From Mastacembelus armatus (taxonomy: Eukaryota > Chordata > Actinopteri > Synbranchiformes > Mastacembelidae), in assembly GCF_900324485.2 (NCBI RefSeq), contig NW_022872861.1, positions 1-64,000 of the forward strand: a stretch of DNA of 64,000 nt, read 5' to 3'. Positions 52,766 to 64,000 of the stretch are shown here, in pieces. The notes under the pieces were generated by a model. It searched no databases. It saw only the letters and a program-made list of their open reading frames with translations, and was not told the origin of the DNA. The position numbers and the translations under genes are program-made. Numbering within the stretch: position 1 is the stretch's first letter; each line of letters opens with the position of its first letter.

Positions 52766-53984
52766 GTAAGTGGCAGCTTTACCTGTTAAATCAGGTTAAA
52801 TTAGGTTTTATGGCGCATTAAACTTTACACCCCTGAACCGGTGAAAAGAGTTTTCTTCTTCTTTGGTTAAAGAAACACCTTGTGCTGCATTGTCGCCCCC
52901 TGCTGAGCTGCAGTGTTGGTCGAAATGCCCCCTGGATTTTATTGTTTTATTTTATTATTTATTAACTCTACACTGAAATAATTAAATTTGGACATGTTTA
53001 TGTTGTTATATGCATGATAGTGACTGTTGGGTTAGGGTTAGTCTGTAATTTTTTGTGTAGATGGAGGAAGTTATTATATATTATTATTTATTATCATTAT
53101 TATTATTATAGTCAAGAAAATCTGACATGGGATTAGTCCTCAGCCAGTTTTCCTTGGTGCTTGAAAGCAGCTTAAAGAAAGCTAAATGAGGTTTTACTGT
53201 GAGCAGGTCAGCACCAGGCTGTGGTTGATCCCAGTGAAACTTGTGTCCTGTTACAACTTAGTGTGTTTTCATTCTATGATCTTCTCTAAATATGATGCAC
53301 AACTTTATTTATCCTGCATGTTTATGATCCATGTGCAGTCATTACTGCTCAGACGTCACAGGGCTGATGTGGATCCAGGATACAGGCCCAGTCCAGGTCC
53401 ACTTATGTACCTGATACTAAAAATAACTGTTTACTTCAGGCTGAGAAATAGACAACAAAACCTCCAGCTCAGCTAACACACACCACCGCAGACAAACGAG
53501 ACCCGGGCATGGTTCAACTGGTTTCTCTGGTCCTCGATACCAAATGTGACATTTGGCGGAAACGCAAAGTGTTTTCCAGCGGACCCACGTGTGACAGAGT
53601 CCATGAAACCGGCCCCGTTACCGGCAGCGTCCGTGTGTTTACCCGCAGCCCAAACATGAGCCGTTCAAACTGAACGAGTCTGATTCGACCAGCGATTTCA
53701 CTTTGACCGAGTCTTCCCAAGTGTGTGAGGACCGGAACACGACCGCCCGGTCTCACCCGAACCGCTTTGACCCGCTTTAGGAGGCGAAATGTGGAGAAAA
53801 GCGGCCGCGGGCTGCACGAAGCGACGGGGTGCGGGACAGGTCTGGGGGCTCCTGGGACCGCATGAGAGCGCGCTGGGGCGGAAACGCGAGCTGGGCACGG
53901 AGGGAAGAAGCGTTTCTCGGGGCTGCGGCGGCGCTCGGGTCTCCACGCGTTGGTTCTGCGGGACTTTGATGCCCCGAAGCTGGG

Positions 53985-54072
53985 AGAGAAAACACAAGTG
54001 CGGCCATATCCGAGCAGGCAGCGGCGCGGCTGTGTGCGTTGCCTCTCCACGGTTCTCATGGTCGTTATAAGT
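53985..54072 (+). promoter_or_regulatory. H1 copy 2 promoter: H1 box and TATA
   Basis: AAACACA at about 53990-53996 and TTATAA at 54065-54070, the same arrangement as copy 1. Confidence 0.85.
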
Positions 54073-54135
54073 CCCGCCTCCTGCGCTGAGAGCGGACACC
54101 TTCAGACTCGCACAGCAGACAACCGACACACGAGA

Positions 54136-54795
54136 ATGGCGGAAGAAGCTCCAGCAGCCGCCCCGGCCAAGGCTGCGGCCAAGGCCCCCAAGAAGAAGAG
54201 CGCAGCCCGGCCCAAGAAGGACGGACCCAGCCTCTCGAAGCTGATCGTCAGCGCCGTGGCAGAGTCCAATGAGCGCAAGGGGACTTCGCTGGCGGCGCTC
54301 AAAAAGGTGCTGGCCGCCAAAGGCGTCGACGTCACCAAGGCCAACAAGCGCATCAACACCGCCGTCACCAAGCTGGTGACCAAAGGGACCCTGAGCCAGA
54401 CCAAAGGCACCGGGGCGTCCGGCTCCTTCAAGCTCGCCAAGAAGGAGCCCAGCGCCGCTAAGCCAGCCAAGAAGGTGGTCAAGAAGAAGGCGCCAGCAAA
54501 AGCCAAGAAGCCCGCCGCGGCCAAGAAAGCGCCAGCCAAGAAGCCCGCAGCCAAGAAGTCCCCGAAGAAAGCTCCAGCCAAGAAGGCGCCAGCCAAGAAG
54601 CCCGCAGCCAAGAAGTCCCCGAAGAAAGCTCTAGCCAAGAAGGCGCCAGCCAAGAAGCCCGCGGCCAAGAGTCCCAAGAAGCCCGCGGCCAAGAGCCCCA
54701 AGAAGCCCGCCGTCAAAAAGACCAAGACCAAGCCCGCGCCCAAGAAGCCAGCGGCCAAGAAAGCTCCGGCCAAGAAAGCCGCGGCCAAGAAGTAA
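54136..54795 (+). CDS. h1: Linker histone H1, copy 2
   Basis: H1 of 219 residues. N-terminus and globular domain are identical to copy 1; the basic tail has an additional [19 protein letters not shown]-type unit and lacks one [10 protein letters not shown] unit, for a net gain of 13 residues. One repeat carries Leu (ALAKK) where others have Pro (APAKK). Several SPKK sites are present. The first family-consistent ATG is used; the open frame upstream lacks an ATG. It is followed by a stem-loop and then by H3 in the same direction, as in the left arm. Confidence 0.97.
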   Translation: MAEEAPAAAPAKAAAKAPKKKSAARPKKDGPSLSKLIVSAVAESNERKGTSLAALKKVLAAKGVDVTKANKRINTAVTKLVTKGTLSQTKGTGASGSFKLAKKEPSAAKPAKKVVKKKAPAKAKKPAAAKKAPAKKPAAKKSPKKAPAKKAPAKKPAAKKSPKKALAKKAPAKKPAAKSPKKPAAKSPKKPAVKKTKTKPAPKKPAAKKAPAKKAAAKK

Positions 54796-54830
54796 AGCGG
54801 CTCCTCACAAGCGCCGCTCCCCCCCTCAAA

Positions 54831-54846
54831 GGCTCTTTTAAGAGCC
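54831..54846 (+). terminator. Histone 3' stem-loop of H1 copy 2
   Basis: GGCTCTTTTAAGAGCC preceded by CCTCAAA and followed by ACTACA. Confidence 0.97.
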
Positions 54847-55918
<1,072 letters not shown>

Positions 55919-55947
55919 ACTCCCCCGGCCTTATCCAAACCGACAAC

Positions 55948-55963
55948 GGCTCTTTTAAGAGCC
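55948..55963 (+). terminator. Histone 3' stem-loop of H3 copy 3
   Basis: GGCTCTTTTAAGAGCC followed by ACATACC. Confidence 0.97.
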
Positions 55964-55994
55964 ACATACCTCCACTCTCAGAGCAGCACCTTCC

Positions 55995-57160
55995 TTTTTT
56001 CATGTCACATCAAATGTTCAAAACTTTCATTCTATTGGTGAAAACACTCAATGTACTTCCTGTTGGAGCCTTTAGTCCCAGTTACAGCCTCATTTTACAC
56101 TCACCAACTTTATCTGGATTTTACTTTTTGTAAAGTGTCAAATCATTTTCATCTCAAGACACTTTCCAGTCTTCTAAACAGACATGTCTGAGTCTATAGT
56201 CAAGGTTTCACGAAAGCCATCTTAAAACAGGAGCAGCTCCTTCAGGGACATTTGACTATAAACATGGAAGTTGAGCCTGAAAAGGGACTTTATAGTTACA
56301 GATGTCAGCTTTTTGACTAAATCTAAACATGTCTGTTGATTAAACCAAGAGCTTAATCAGACATTTTGTTTCCTATGGAAAGTTACATTTCAGGTTCTTA
56401 ATCAGCTGTTATGTTTCTGCATCACAGTGAACAGAGCAGGACTGAGAATATCTGTTTCACTTTATCTGGGAGGAAACTGCATCAAGGTGTTAACACATAT
56501 TTGACCAGGGCTCATTCACAGATGAAGAGTTTGAAGTTCCTGTGCTTTACACGGCCAGAGACACCCAGGACCAGGTGCACGTGCTGTTATGGATAAAAGA
56601 AGGATGCAGGCAGTTTGAGTTCCTATGTCCAGAGGCAGACCTTAGCTGCAGGAAGGAAACCATGAATGTGATGCAGGAAACAACATTTCAGATTTGCAGT
56701 GAGAGACTTAAGCAGCACCATCCCACAAATCAATAAACTGATTATTGGCTGGACAATAATCAGATGAAATGGTTCTCTATGATCTCATAGATGATCATGT
56801 TAGTCATAAACTCAACTTTAGGGTAATGTCTCGGTGAAACTACTGAGCAGGACTTTTCAAGCCAGCGATCAGTTGCTTGTTGTAACTTGTAGTAATCCTG
56901 ACTTTACTTAAATACTGGTCTCTGTTGTTTATGGTGATGACACCACAGGTCATATGGTTGACAGACTATACAAAACTGTCCATAGTTCAGACATGAACCA
57001 AGTGACCGTGGGTGGACGGTTGATCGGACCTGGCTCTGGACAACCTGAGCAAACACCTGTAGATATTGTGTCAAGTATCTGGATTTGCTCTGTGTTAAGG
57101 TCAGAGTGACATTTTCTGACTAGTGGAGGCCGATTTAAAGATAATTCTGCTCAGAGTAAG
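55995..57160. other. Intergenic, no gene recognised
   Basis: An open stretch near 56540-56736 (LYTARDTQDQVHVLLWIKEG) matches nothing I know and lacks splice or start context. It is possibly decayed transposon DNA belonging with the next feature. Confidence 0.4.
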
Positions 57161-57700
57161 TGTCTGGATTAAACCCGTTTTACAGCCCAGCAGGTTTTGT
57201 GCCTTAATTTCAGTTTAGCTGTCATGAGGTGTTTCTGTTTCACTTGGTCTCTTCTACATGGAGCTGCACAGATAGAACTTAAACACAAGACTGCTCTCCA
57301 GATCACAGCACAAGGAGGGTAAGACACAAAGGTCGTTGCTAAAGAAACTGTATTCAACCACAATGATGGAAGGAAACTGTCACACTCCTTGTGTCAACCA
57401 AAGACATCAGATTTGATGGGCTACAAAGAGAAAAGGGACTGGACTGTTGCACAGTGGTGGTTTGGGGAGTGGTGTCAGCTTTATGAAAATGCTGAGTTCA
57501 TTTTTCAGCTGGACCTGGCACCTGCCCACACCAGTACATGGATTAAGGATCATGGTATTCCTGTGCTTGACCTAAACCCCATAGAGGATCTGTGAATGTG
57601 AATCTACTCTGAAGACGTGAGACACCAGGCCCAAAATGCCAAAGGAACCTGAAGTATTGAGTGGTTCTGTCAGGCCCAACAAAATTAGGTCAAATCTTCT
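57160..57700 (+). mobile_element. Decayed Tc1/mariner-like remnant
   Basis: Fragments FQLDLAPAHTSTWIKDHG and VLDLNPIEDL at about 57500-57595 resemble the second Asp block (QQDNAPxH) and the Glu block (SPDLNPIEN) of Tc1-type transposases, with the stretch between shortened. Upstream pieces are too degraded to read, and no inverted repeats were found. Confidence 0.45.
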
Positions 57701-57827
57701 GTTACATGCAGCAAATTTTCAGGACAATCTACAAAAAAAAAAGTTTAATGAAGGATCACGTGAACATTTACATTATACATTAGTTTATCACAGACACTAA
57801 GGACTGAGCTCGTCAGATCAGGTGTGT

Positions 57828-57843
57828 GGCTCTGAAAAGAGCC
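57828..57843 (-). terminator. Histone 3' stem-loop of H4 copy 2
   Basis: GGCTCTTTTCAGAGCC on the minus strand, about 30 bases past the H4 stop. Confidence 0.97.
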
Positions 57844-57872
57844 GTTGTGTCTTAGTGAGTTCGGGATCAGGT

Positions 57873-58788
<916 letters not shown>

Positions 58789-58804
58789 GGCTCTTAAAAG
58801 AGCC
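58789..58804 (-). terminator. Histone 3' stem-loop of H2A copy 4
   Basis: GGCTCTTTTAAGAGCC on the minus strand, with the same spacing to the stop codon as in the other H2A genes. Confidence 0.97.
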
Positions 58805-58836
58805 GTTGTGTGTGTAAAGCGGAGCTCAGGTCCAGT

Positions 58837-59283
<447 letters not shown>

Positions 59284-59399
59284 TTATATGCTGACAGGGC
59301 TGCTCGTTCATTGGCTGCAGTGAGCGTAACTAAGATCATCCAATCAGGAAAGAGCTCGTGTCAGGCGTCACTTTCAGTGATGGCGCTTTGGTTTTGAGC

Positions 59400-59875
59400 T
59401 CTAAGGGATTTTCAGAATAAAACATTAGAGTTCCTAATGTATTTAAAGTACAAGGAATAATCTTTTGTAATTGCTGTAATAAGACACATTTATATTTGAG
59501 CAGTATAAGATCCTATTCACTCATTTGTAAAGTTTAAACATTATTTTATCAACCTTAGTCATCAAGTGAAGATATCACAGGGCACATGTGATTTAAATAG
59601 ACTATTATGGATTTACTGTCAATTACACTGTAAAAATGCATCAATTTACTACAAACCCAGAAATCAAAGGGGTCATTACCAGGTCTGAGACCAAACCATG
59701 GTGTTTTCATGGAGTCTGTGAGGAACCAGCGTGTTTTCGTTCTGCTCTTTCAGCCTTTGTTGAAGTGAAACTCAGAGTTGGAGGTTTTAAAGTCAGGAAC
59801 CAGTCGACCTCAACAGAAACTCACCTGGACCCTACAAAGAGTCACCTGCTGTCACAGTCAGTGTTTAGTGCTGTC
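59400..59875. other. Spacer and probable 5' UTR of TIM B
   Basis: No gene. The final portion directly precedes the TIM B start codon. Confidence 0.45.
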
Positions 59876-61910
59876 ATGAAGACTGTGAACAGGTTCTTCT
59901 TCATGCTGCTCCTGACAGGTGACAACTTCTTTATTTTCATCATCAGCGCTGATGAGTAGATATTTTGCCTTTTATGTAATTATCATATGAAATGGACAAT
60001 GAAATGGGTGACATGAATGTTGCTCCTATCACTAAAATACTAAAATACCGTTTGTTAATTTCCCATTAGACTGAGCAAAGTTGCCAGAATTGCAGATTCA
60101 TAGTAATTATTCTGTTGACTAAGTAATGTCATGTTTAAAGAGAGTTTCACAGTCGATAACAATCAGGTTCACTTCTCTGTAATCGATCTGCTAACAACCG
60201 TCATAAAGGTTTAACTTTGCTGCAGTCACACCAGCATCACTCTGAGCTAAACGCTAACATGATGTTATTGTACAGGAAACATGTGAAGCACATTTCATCA
60301 CAGTCCATCCAAGATTTACTGAGGAGTCTGAACCCAAGCAGGCGACCAGACCCTGTCAGGGTAACATGACTGAAAGTCTTTATTTCCCTGTCTCCACAGC
60401 AGGTGAATGTGGCAGCAGCAGCAGAGTTGTAGGTCGAACGGGTCAGAACGTCACTCTGCCCTGTCAGTACGACATAAAAGCACATGGAGCGCAGCCAGTT
60501 TGCTGGAATCGAGGAGCTTTACCCAGGTATGGCTGCAACCCCCGGCTGGTCGCCTCAGACGGATATAACGTGATGCAAGAAACCAGAGTTTCCAGTAGGT
60601 TTCAGCTGCTGGGTCGACTGGACAGAGGAGACGTTTCTCTGACCGTACTGAACATCGCAGAAACTGATGCTGGATGGTACGGATGCAGGGTGAGGGTCCC
60701 TGGGTGGTTCAATGACAAAATACATAACATCGATTTGATCATTGAGAGAGGTGAGAAATTCTTTGGAAGTGTTGAAGTTTGTGCAGAAATTTGAGAGACT
60801 GCAGCTCGTTGAAGCCTCAGAGCTACAGAAACTCACATTAAAATCGGGTTTATCATGAGTTGATGGAATCAACACAGAGAGATTTGTGGGAAATGAATTT
60901 CTATCACTGTGTCTTTAAAGGAAACCAACGCTGTTGAAAGGCTGTGTAAAACCATTTAAAGCCAAAGAAAAACTGTGATCAGATTTCACAGCTGCTGTTT
61001 GAACAGGATAAATAAATTATTACCTGTATAATTGATCAGTTCAAGTTTTGATTTATCTATTACTGTCTGAACTTATTGCTGATTGTTGTTGATGTAGTGT
61101 CACTCAGACTTTTACTTTGAAACACTCATCTGATTGTCAGCTCCAGTCACAGCCATCGTCACAGGACAGACAGGAAGTGATGTCACCACAAGGGGAGGAA
61201 GTGACGTCACCACGAGGGGGGGGACATGATTTAACTACATGGAGAGGAAGTGATGTCACAGGCGACCCGCCCAAGGAGTCCACCATGATGCAGGTTTAGG
61301 AAATTAGACTGAGACATGGGTTTGAAAAATAAAAGCGTTTGAGTTCAGTTTATTGTTTTGCAGAAGCTTCATCAGTTGATGTTTGTTGACAGTCAGCGAT
61401 CCAGCCGCAGGTAAATGCTCTGCAGATCGGAAACACACTGAGACTGTCCTTCATCTTCTTCATCCCTGCGCTGCTGCTGATGGCTGTTTACAGTCAGTAC
61501 ACACCTTCACTGTGCATTCAAATAGCAGGATCAATCTCGCCAACATACACTGATCCTATATTTATGTTTGGGTCTCACCTGGAATCTGATGTTTATTATA
61601 TTTCAGTTAATTCATTAATTCATAAATAACATTATTAACCAATTGTGCCAAAGTTATCGTAAAGCTAAAGCAGTCGGATTAAACTTCGCTCTTGTGGTCA
61701 AATCAGAGCGTTTATATTTGACACTTCAGCTTTAAAGTAGGACAGCTAATATCATCTGCAGTTTGTAACGTTATTTATCTATTTCTCCATTTTATTGAAC
61801 TTTATCTTTGTTAATATAATGAATGTGCAGGAGTTTCAAGGTGGATCCAGAAACCAGAGACTGACAGGAGCCTGAACCAATCACAGGAGGGGGAGGACCA
61901 CTCATTGTAG
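59876..61910 (+). CDS. TIM-family receptor B (HAVCR/TIMD4-like), with frame problem in stalk exon
   Basis: Exons: 59876-59918 (signal peptide MKTVNRFFFMLLLT), 60400-60750 (whole IgV domain), 61141-61293 (Ser/Thr stalk with GSDVTT repeats), 61393-61492 (transmembrane LSFIFFIPALLLMAV), 61831-61910 (tail PETDRSLNQSQEGEDHSL). The IgV shows TIM hallmarks: VCWNRG, RGDVSLTVLN, DAGWYGCRV and a full WFND phosphatidylserine/metal loop. It has four of the usual six cysteines. An RGD motif lies at the same DVSLT position as in other TIMs. In exon 61141-61293 a run of eight G (61216-61223) throws the frame to a TGA; with seven G all exon phases agree. This is either an assembly error or a real inactivating allele. 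The tail and TM match receptor A, so the two are tandem paralogues separated by histones. Confidence 0.83.
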
Positions 61911-62667
61911 ACCGCCGGAACCAGTGCTGGGCTGAGAAGCAGTTTTGGTTCAACTGTGTTTTAACAACTTCCACCTTAATCACATGACAAACACTGGCCC
62001 AAAAAACGTTTTGCACAGAGACTCATGGGTAAAGAAGCAGAAACCTGTGAACCTTTTATTGTCAGAATTTGATCCACTGAGCCCTGTGTCATTTGAAAAG
62101 AGCAGTTGGATATTTTTATTTTATTCCATTCATTTGGAAGTCAGCCTGCTCAGCGCTAGTGAGCATGCTCAGTGGCCCCAGAAAAGCATGTGGCACATCC
62201 ACGTAGTTTTTATGGCTGAAAGCAGGAAGCTTGAAGAATCAACTGGAGGGCCATCTTGTGATCCTGTGTCCAGTTCTTCTTAATACACCCTTGGTCTAGT
62301 CACAGAGATGATGGGAGTGTAGGTCAGAGGTCAACGTGTCAACATGTCCCAGAGGCAGCAGCAGCAAAGGACGGCTGAACATGCTGCCAGACACGAGTCT
62401 TTAAGTCCAGCACCTCGATTCTGCTGATCCACCATGAACACTGACAGAGAGAGGAGGCGTTTGAAGGTCATCCACTCTGCTCACATCAAGCCACATTTAT
62501 TTCTACAGCCCAGTGTCACTAACGTTACACTATGTACACACTCAAACTGTATCAGGAAAAGACTGTAAACATTTTCTTATGTCTAATATTTGTCAGCTGA
62601 GTAACAATTTTGTTTGTTGTAAGAAACAAGTTAGTTTCTTCTGCTTGATTTGGACCCAACCTCTCAC
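61911..62667. other. 3' flank of TIM B
   Basis: Should include the TIM B 3' UTR and the downstream (minus-strand) part of the next gene or its intron. No conserved frame recognised. Confidence 0.45.
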
Positions 62668-63649
62668 CTGATCCCTGGGATTTTCTACTTGGTTCAAGCT
62701 GTTTGCAGGCCTCTGACTTTGAGTGTGACTCTGTTTATTCCTGCTCGGAGCTGTTGCCAGGACTCGCAGTAATCCTAGTTTGTTCTCACAGTCAGTAACA
62801 ATCAGTTCTTGTCTCAGTATCGTTCTTGTTACAGACTGATAAACGTCAGCTGCCTGTCATGCGTGTCTGCGTCTGCTGCTGTTAGTTTTTACACTCCGTA
62901 ACAGCTTCATGACTTTTCGTGTATTTGCTACTGCATGACTACGTGAACTTTGACCTACCTCTTTGCTTAGGTGGTTCTCCATGTGGCTTTGAGCCGTCCC
63001 AGTGCTGGGGGACCCCCTGGGCTCCGCTCTGGTACCCCTGGTATCCAGGCTGGGACGTGAAGGCCCCAGTGGTGCCTGGTGTTCCATGGTAGTAGGAGTG
63101 GTCTCCTCCACCTGTGTAGGTCTGAGGGAAGGTCTGGCGAGGAGGTGAAAGTGGTTGTCATAGTAGAACTGATGGTCATGTGACATAGCTACAGATACCT
63201 TTCACTGTAATAACGTTTGAATTCATAGTTAGCTAGTGGAGCAGTGCATGCTGGGTACCTGGAATGATGTGCCAGGGAAGGCTGTGGGCTGAGAGCTGAG
63301 AGCTGTAAAGACACAACTACACATCACATGACCAAAGTAACACATTTTGGTGATGCCTGTGTTAGTGCAGAGGGACAGTCTCTCAGCCAGGAAACACTTT
63401 ATCATTAGACTCTCGGACTGAAGCGTTGGTTTAGAAAGACCATGTCTAGTTTAATAAAATCTGTGTTAAACAATTTAAATGATGAAGATTTAAATACAAA
63501 TGTTTCCTTTAAAACTGTGACAGACAAACCTGGAGGGAAGCCCGGGACCGAGGGGCCCTCTGGGAAATAAGGATGGTACGGTGGAGGCTGGTCAGCACTC
63601 ATCTGGACAGGTGGAGGGAGGGATGGATCCACAGATGAGTGAAGTGAAC
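62668..63649 (-). CDS. Internal exons of an unrecognised Pro/Tyr/Gly-rich protein
   Basis: Three consecutive exons fit together on the minus strand: 63649-63530, 63302-63259 and 63133-62959, each with good AG and GT sites and agreeing phases (1, 0, 1). They read DPSLPPPVQMSADQPPPYHP, then a short PTAFPGTSF piece, then TGGGDHSYYHG, QPGYQGYQSG and KPHGEPPKQR. A possible fourth exon (62712-62668, EACKQLEPSRKSQGS) also fits the phase but is weaker. Low-complexity Pro/Tyr/Gln composition with a PPPY motif (a WW-domain ligand) suggests a disordered N-terminal region. The true start is upstream outside the window or is the internal Met before SADQ. I cannot name the family. Confidence 0.6.
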
Positions 63650-64000
63650 CTAAAACGGAAAAGCAAAAACAGATAAAACAGGATAGTGCTTTGGTTTGAT
63701 GTCCTGAATACCTGTTTGCAAGTCTAGTTAAGTCTAAATCAGAAGGAAATTTATATATTTGTGAGCAGTTTTTAAGGATTTACATTTTCAACAGGCCCCA
63801 TTGGGTAAAGTAAAACTTTGTGAAGTATTTCAGGCTTGATTTTAACTTTGTACCTTTAATTTATAGCTTTAACTTAACATTTTAACTCTTTTCTCAGATG
63901 ATTCCTACTTTACATTTTCTCCTCACAGTGACTTAAATTGTTGTTTATTCTCTATTTATGTTACAGGCAACAAATTAGTGACAGACGATGATTTGTGAAG
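63650..64000. other. Intron of the Pro/Tyr-rich gene, no exon seen
   Basis: AT-rich sequence upstream of the acceptor at 63650-63651; nothing else recognised. Confidence 0.45.

Larger units (their letters stand above)
51881..53582. other. Intergenic with a candidate promoter
   Basis: A GT microsatellite lies at 52165-52184. 52320-52765 looks like a promoter and first exon (listed separately). No other gene is supported up to the H1 block. Confidence 0.5.

Noticed and set aside
56540-56736. Small open frame as a host exon
   Set aside because: No start, splice or family support; lies among transposon debris.

Overview
The window is vertebrate nuclear DNA, most likely from a spiny-rayed teleost fish. 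The evidence is intron-containing genes with GT-AG junctions, replication-dependent histone genes ending in the animal 3' stem-loop, a Val tRNA, and fish-type Tc1, piggyBac, hAT and LINE/SINE relics. Genes of human 5q33 (an alpha-1B adrenergic receptor and TIM-family receptors) lie together here, which suggests an old vertebrate linkage group into which histone clusters are interleaved.

Layout. 1-12.5 kb is a left histone cluster, all on the minus strand: H2A, H3.2, H1, H2B, H2A, plus tRNA-Val(CAC). Each H2A lies just beyond the 5' side of a piggyBac transposase gene, and the piggyBac-H2A unit (about 3.04 kb) is duplicated almost perfectly at 1-3035 and 9497-12544. 14.0-27.3 kb holds a five-exon adra1b-type receptor gene (minus), with a 58-bp minisatellite and a nested Tc1 element in its 9.2-kb intron. 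27.3-42 kb is mostly non-coding, with a third block of the same minisatellite and microsatellites. 42.05-46.1 kb is a TIM-family receptor gene (plus). 47.0-59.4 kb is a right histone cluster of mixed orientation (H3.2 +, H2A -, H4 +, H1 +, H3.2 +, H4 -, H2A -) with LINE, hAT and Tc1 debris. 59.9-61.9 kb is a second TIM gene (plus). 62.6-63.65 kb shows internal exons of an unrecognised Pro/Tyr-rich protein (minus).

How it fits together. Twelve histone genes (4 H2A, 3 H3, 2 H4, 2 H1, 1 H2B) each carry a 16-nt stem-loop, so all look S-phase regulated. An H1-H3 block of about 2.4 kb occurs as an inverted pair (3729-6100 and 53583-55994) bracketing the receptor and one TIM gene. Near-identical coding and 3' ends joined to different promoters point to continuing gene conversion or ectopic recombination among the histone genes. 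The most notable items are the inverted histone arms, the piggyBac-H2A duplication whose similarity stops at the H2A start codon, an intact spliced piggyBac transposase, extra introns in adra1b, an IgV domain split by an intron in one TIM gene, a homopolymer frameshift in the other, and the higher-order 58-bp minisatellite. I did not find a clearly new biological system.
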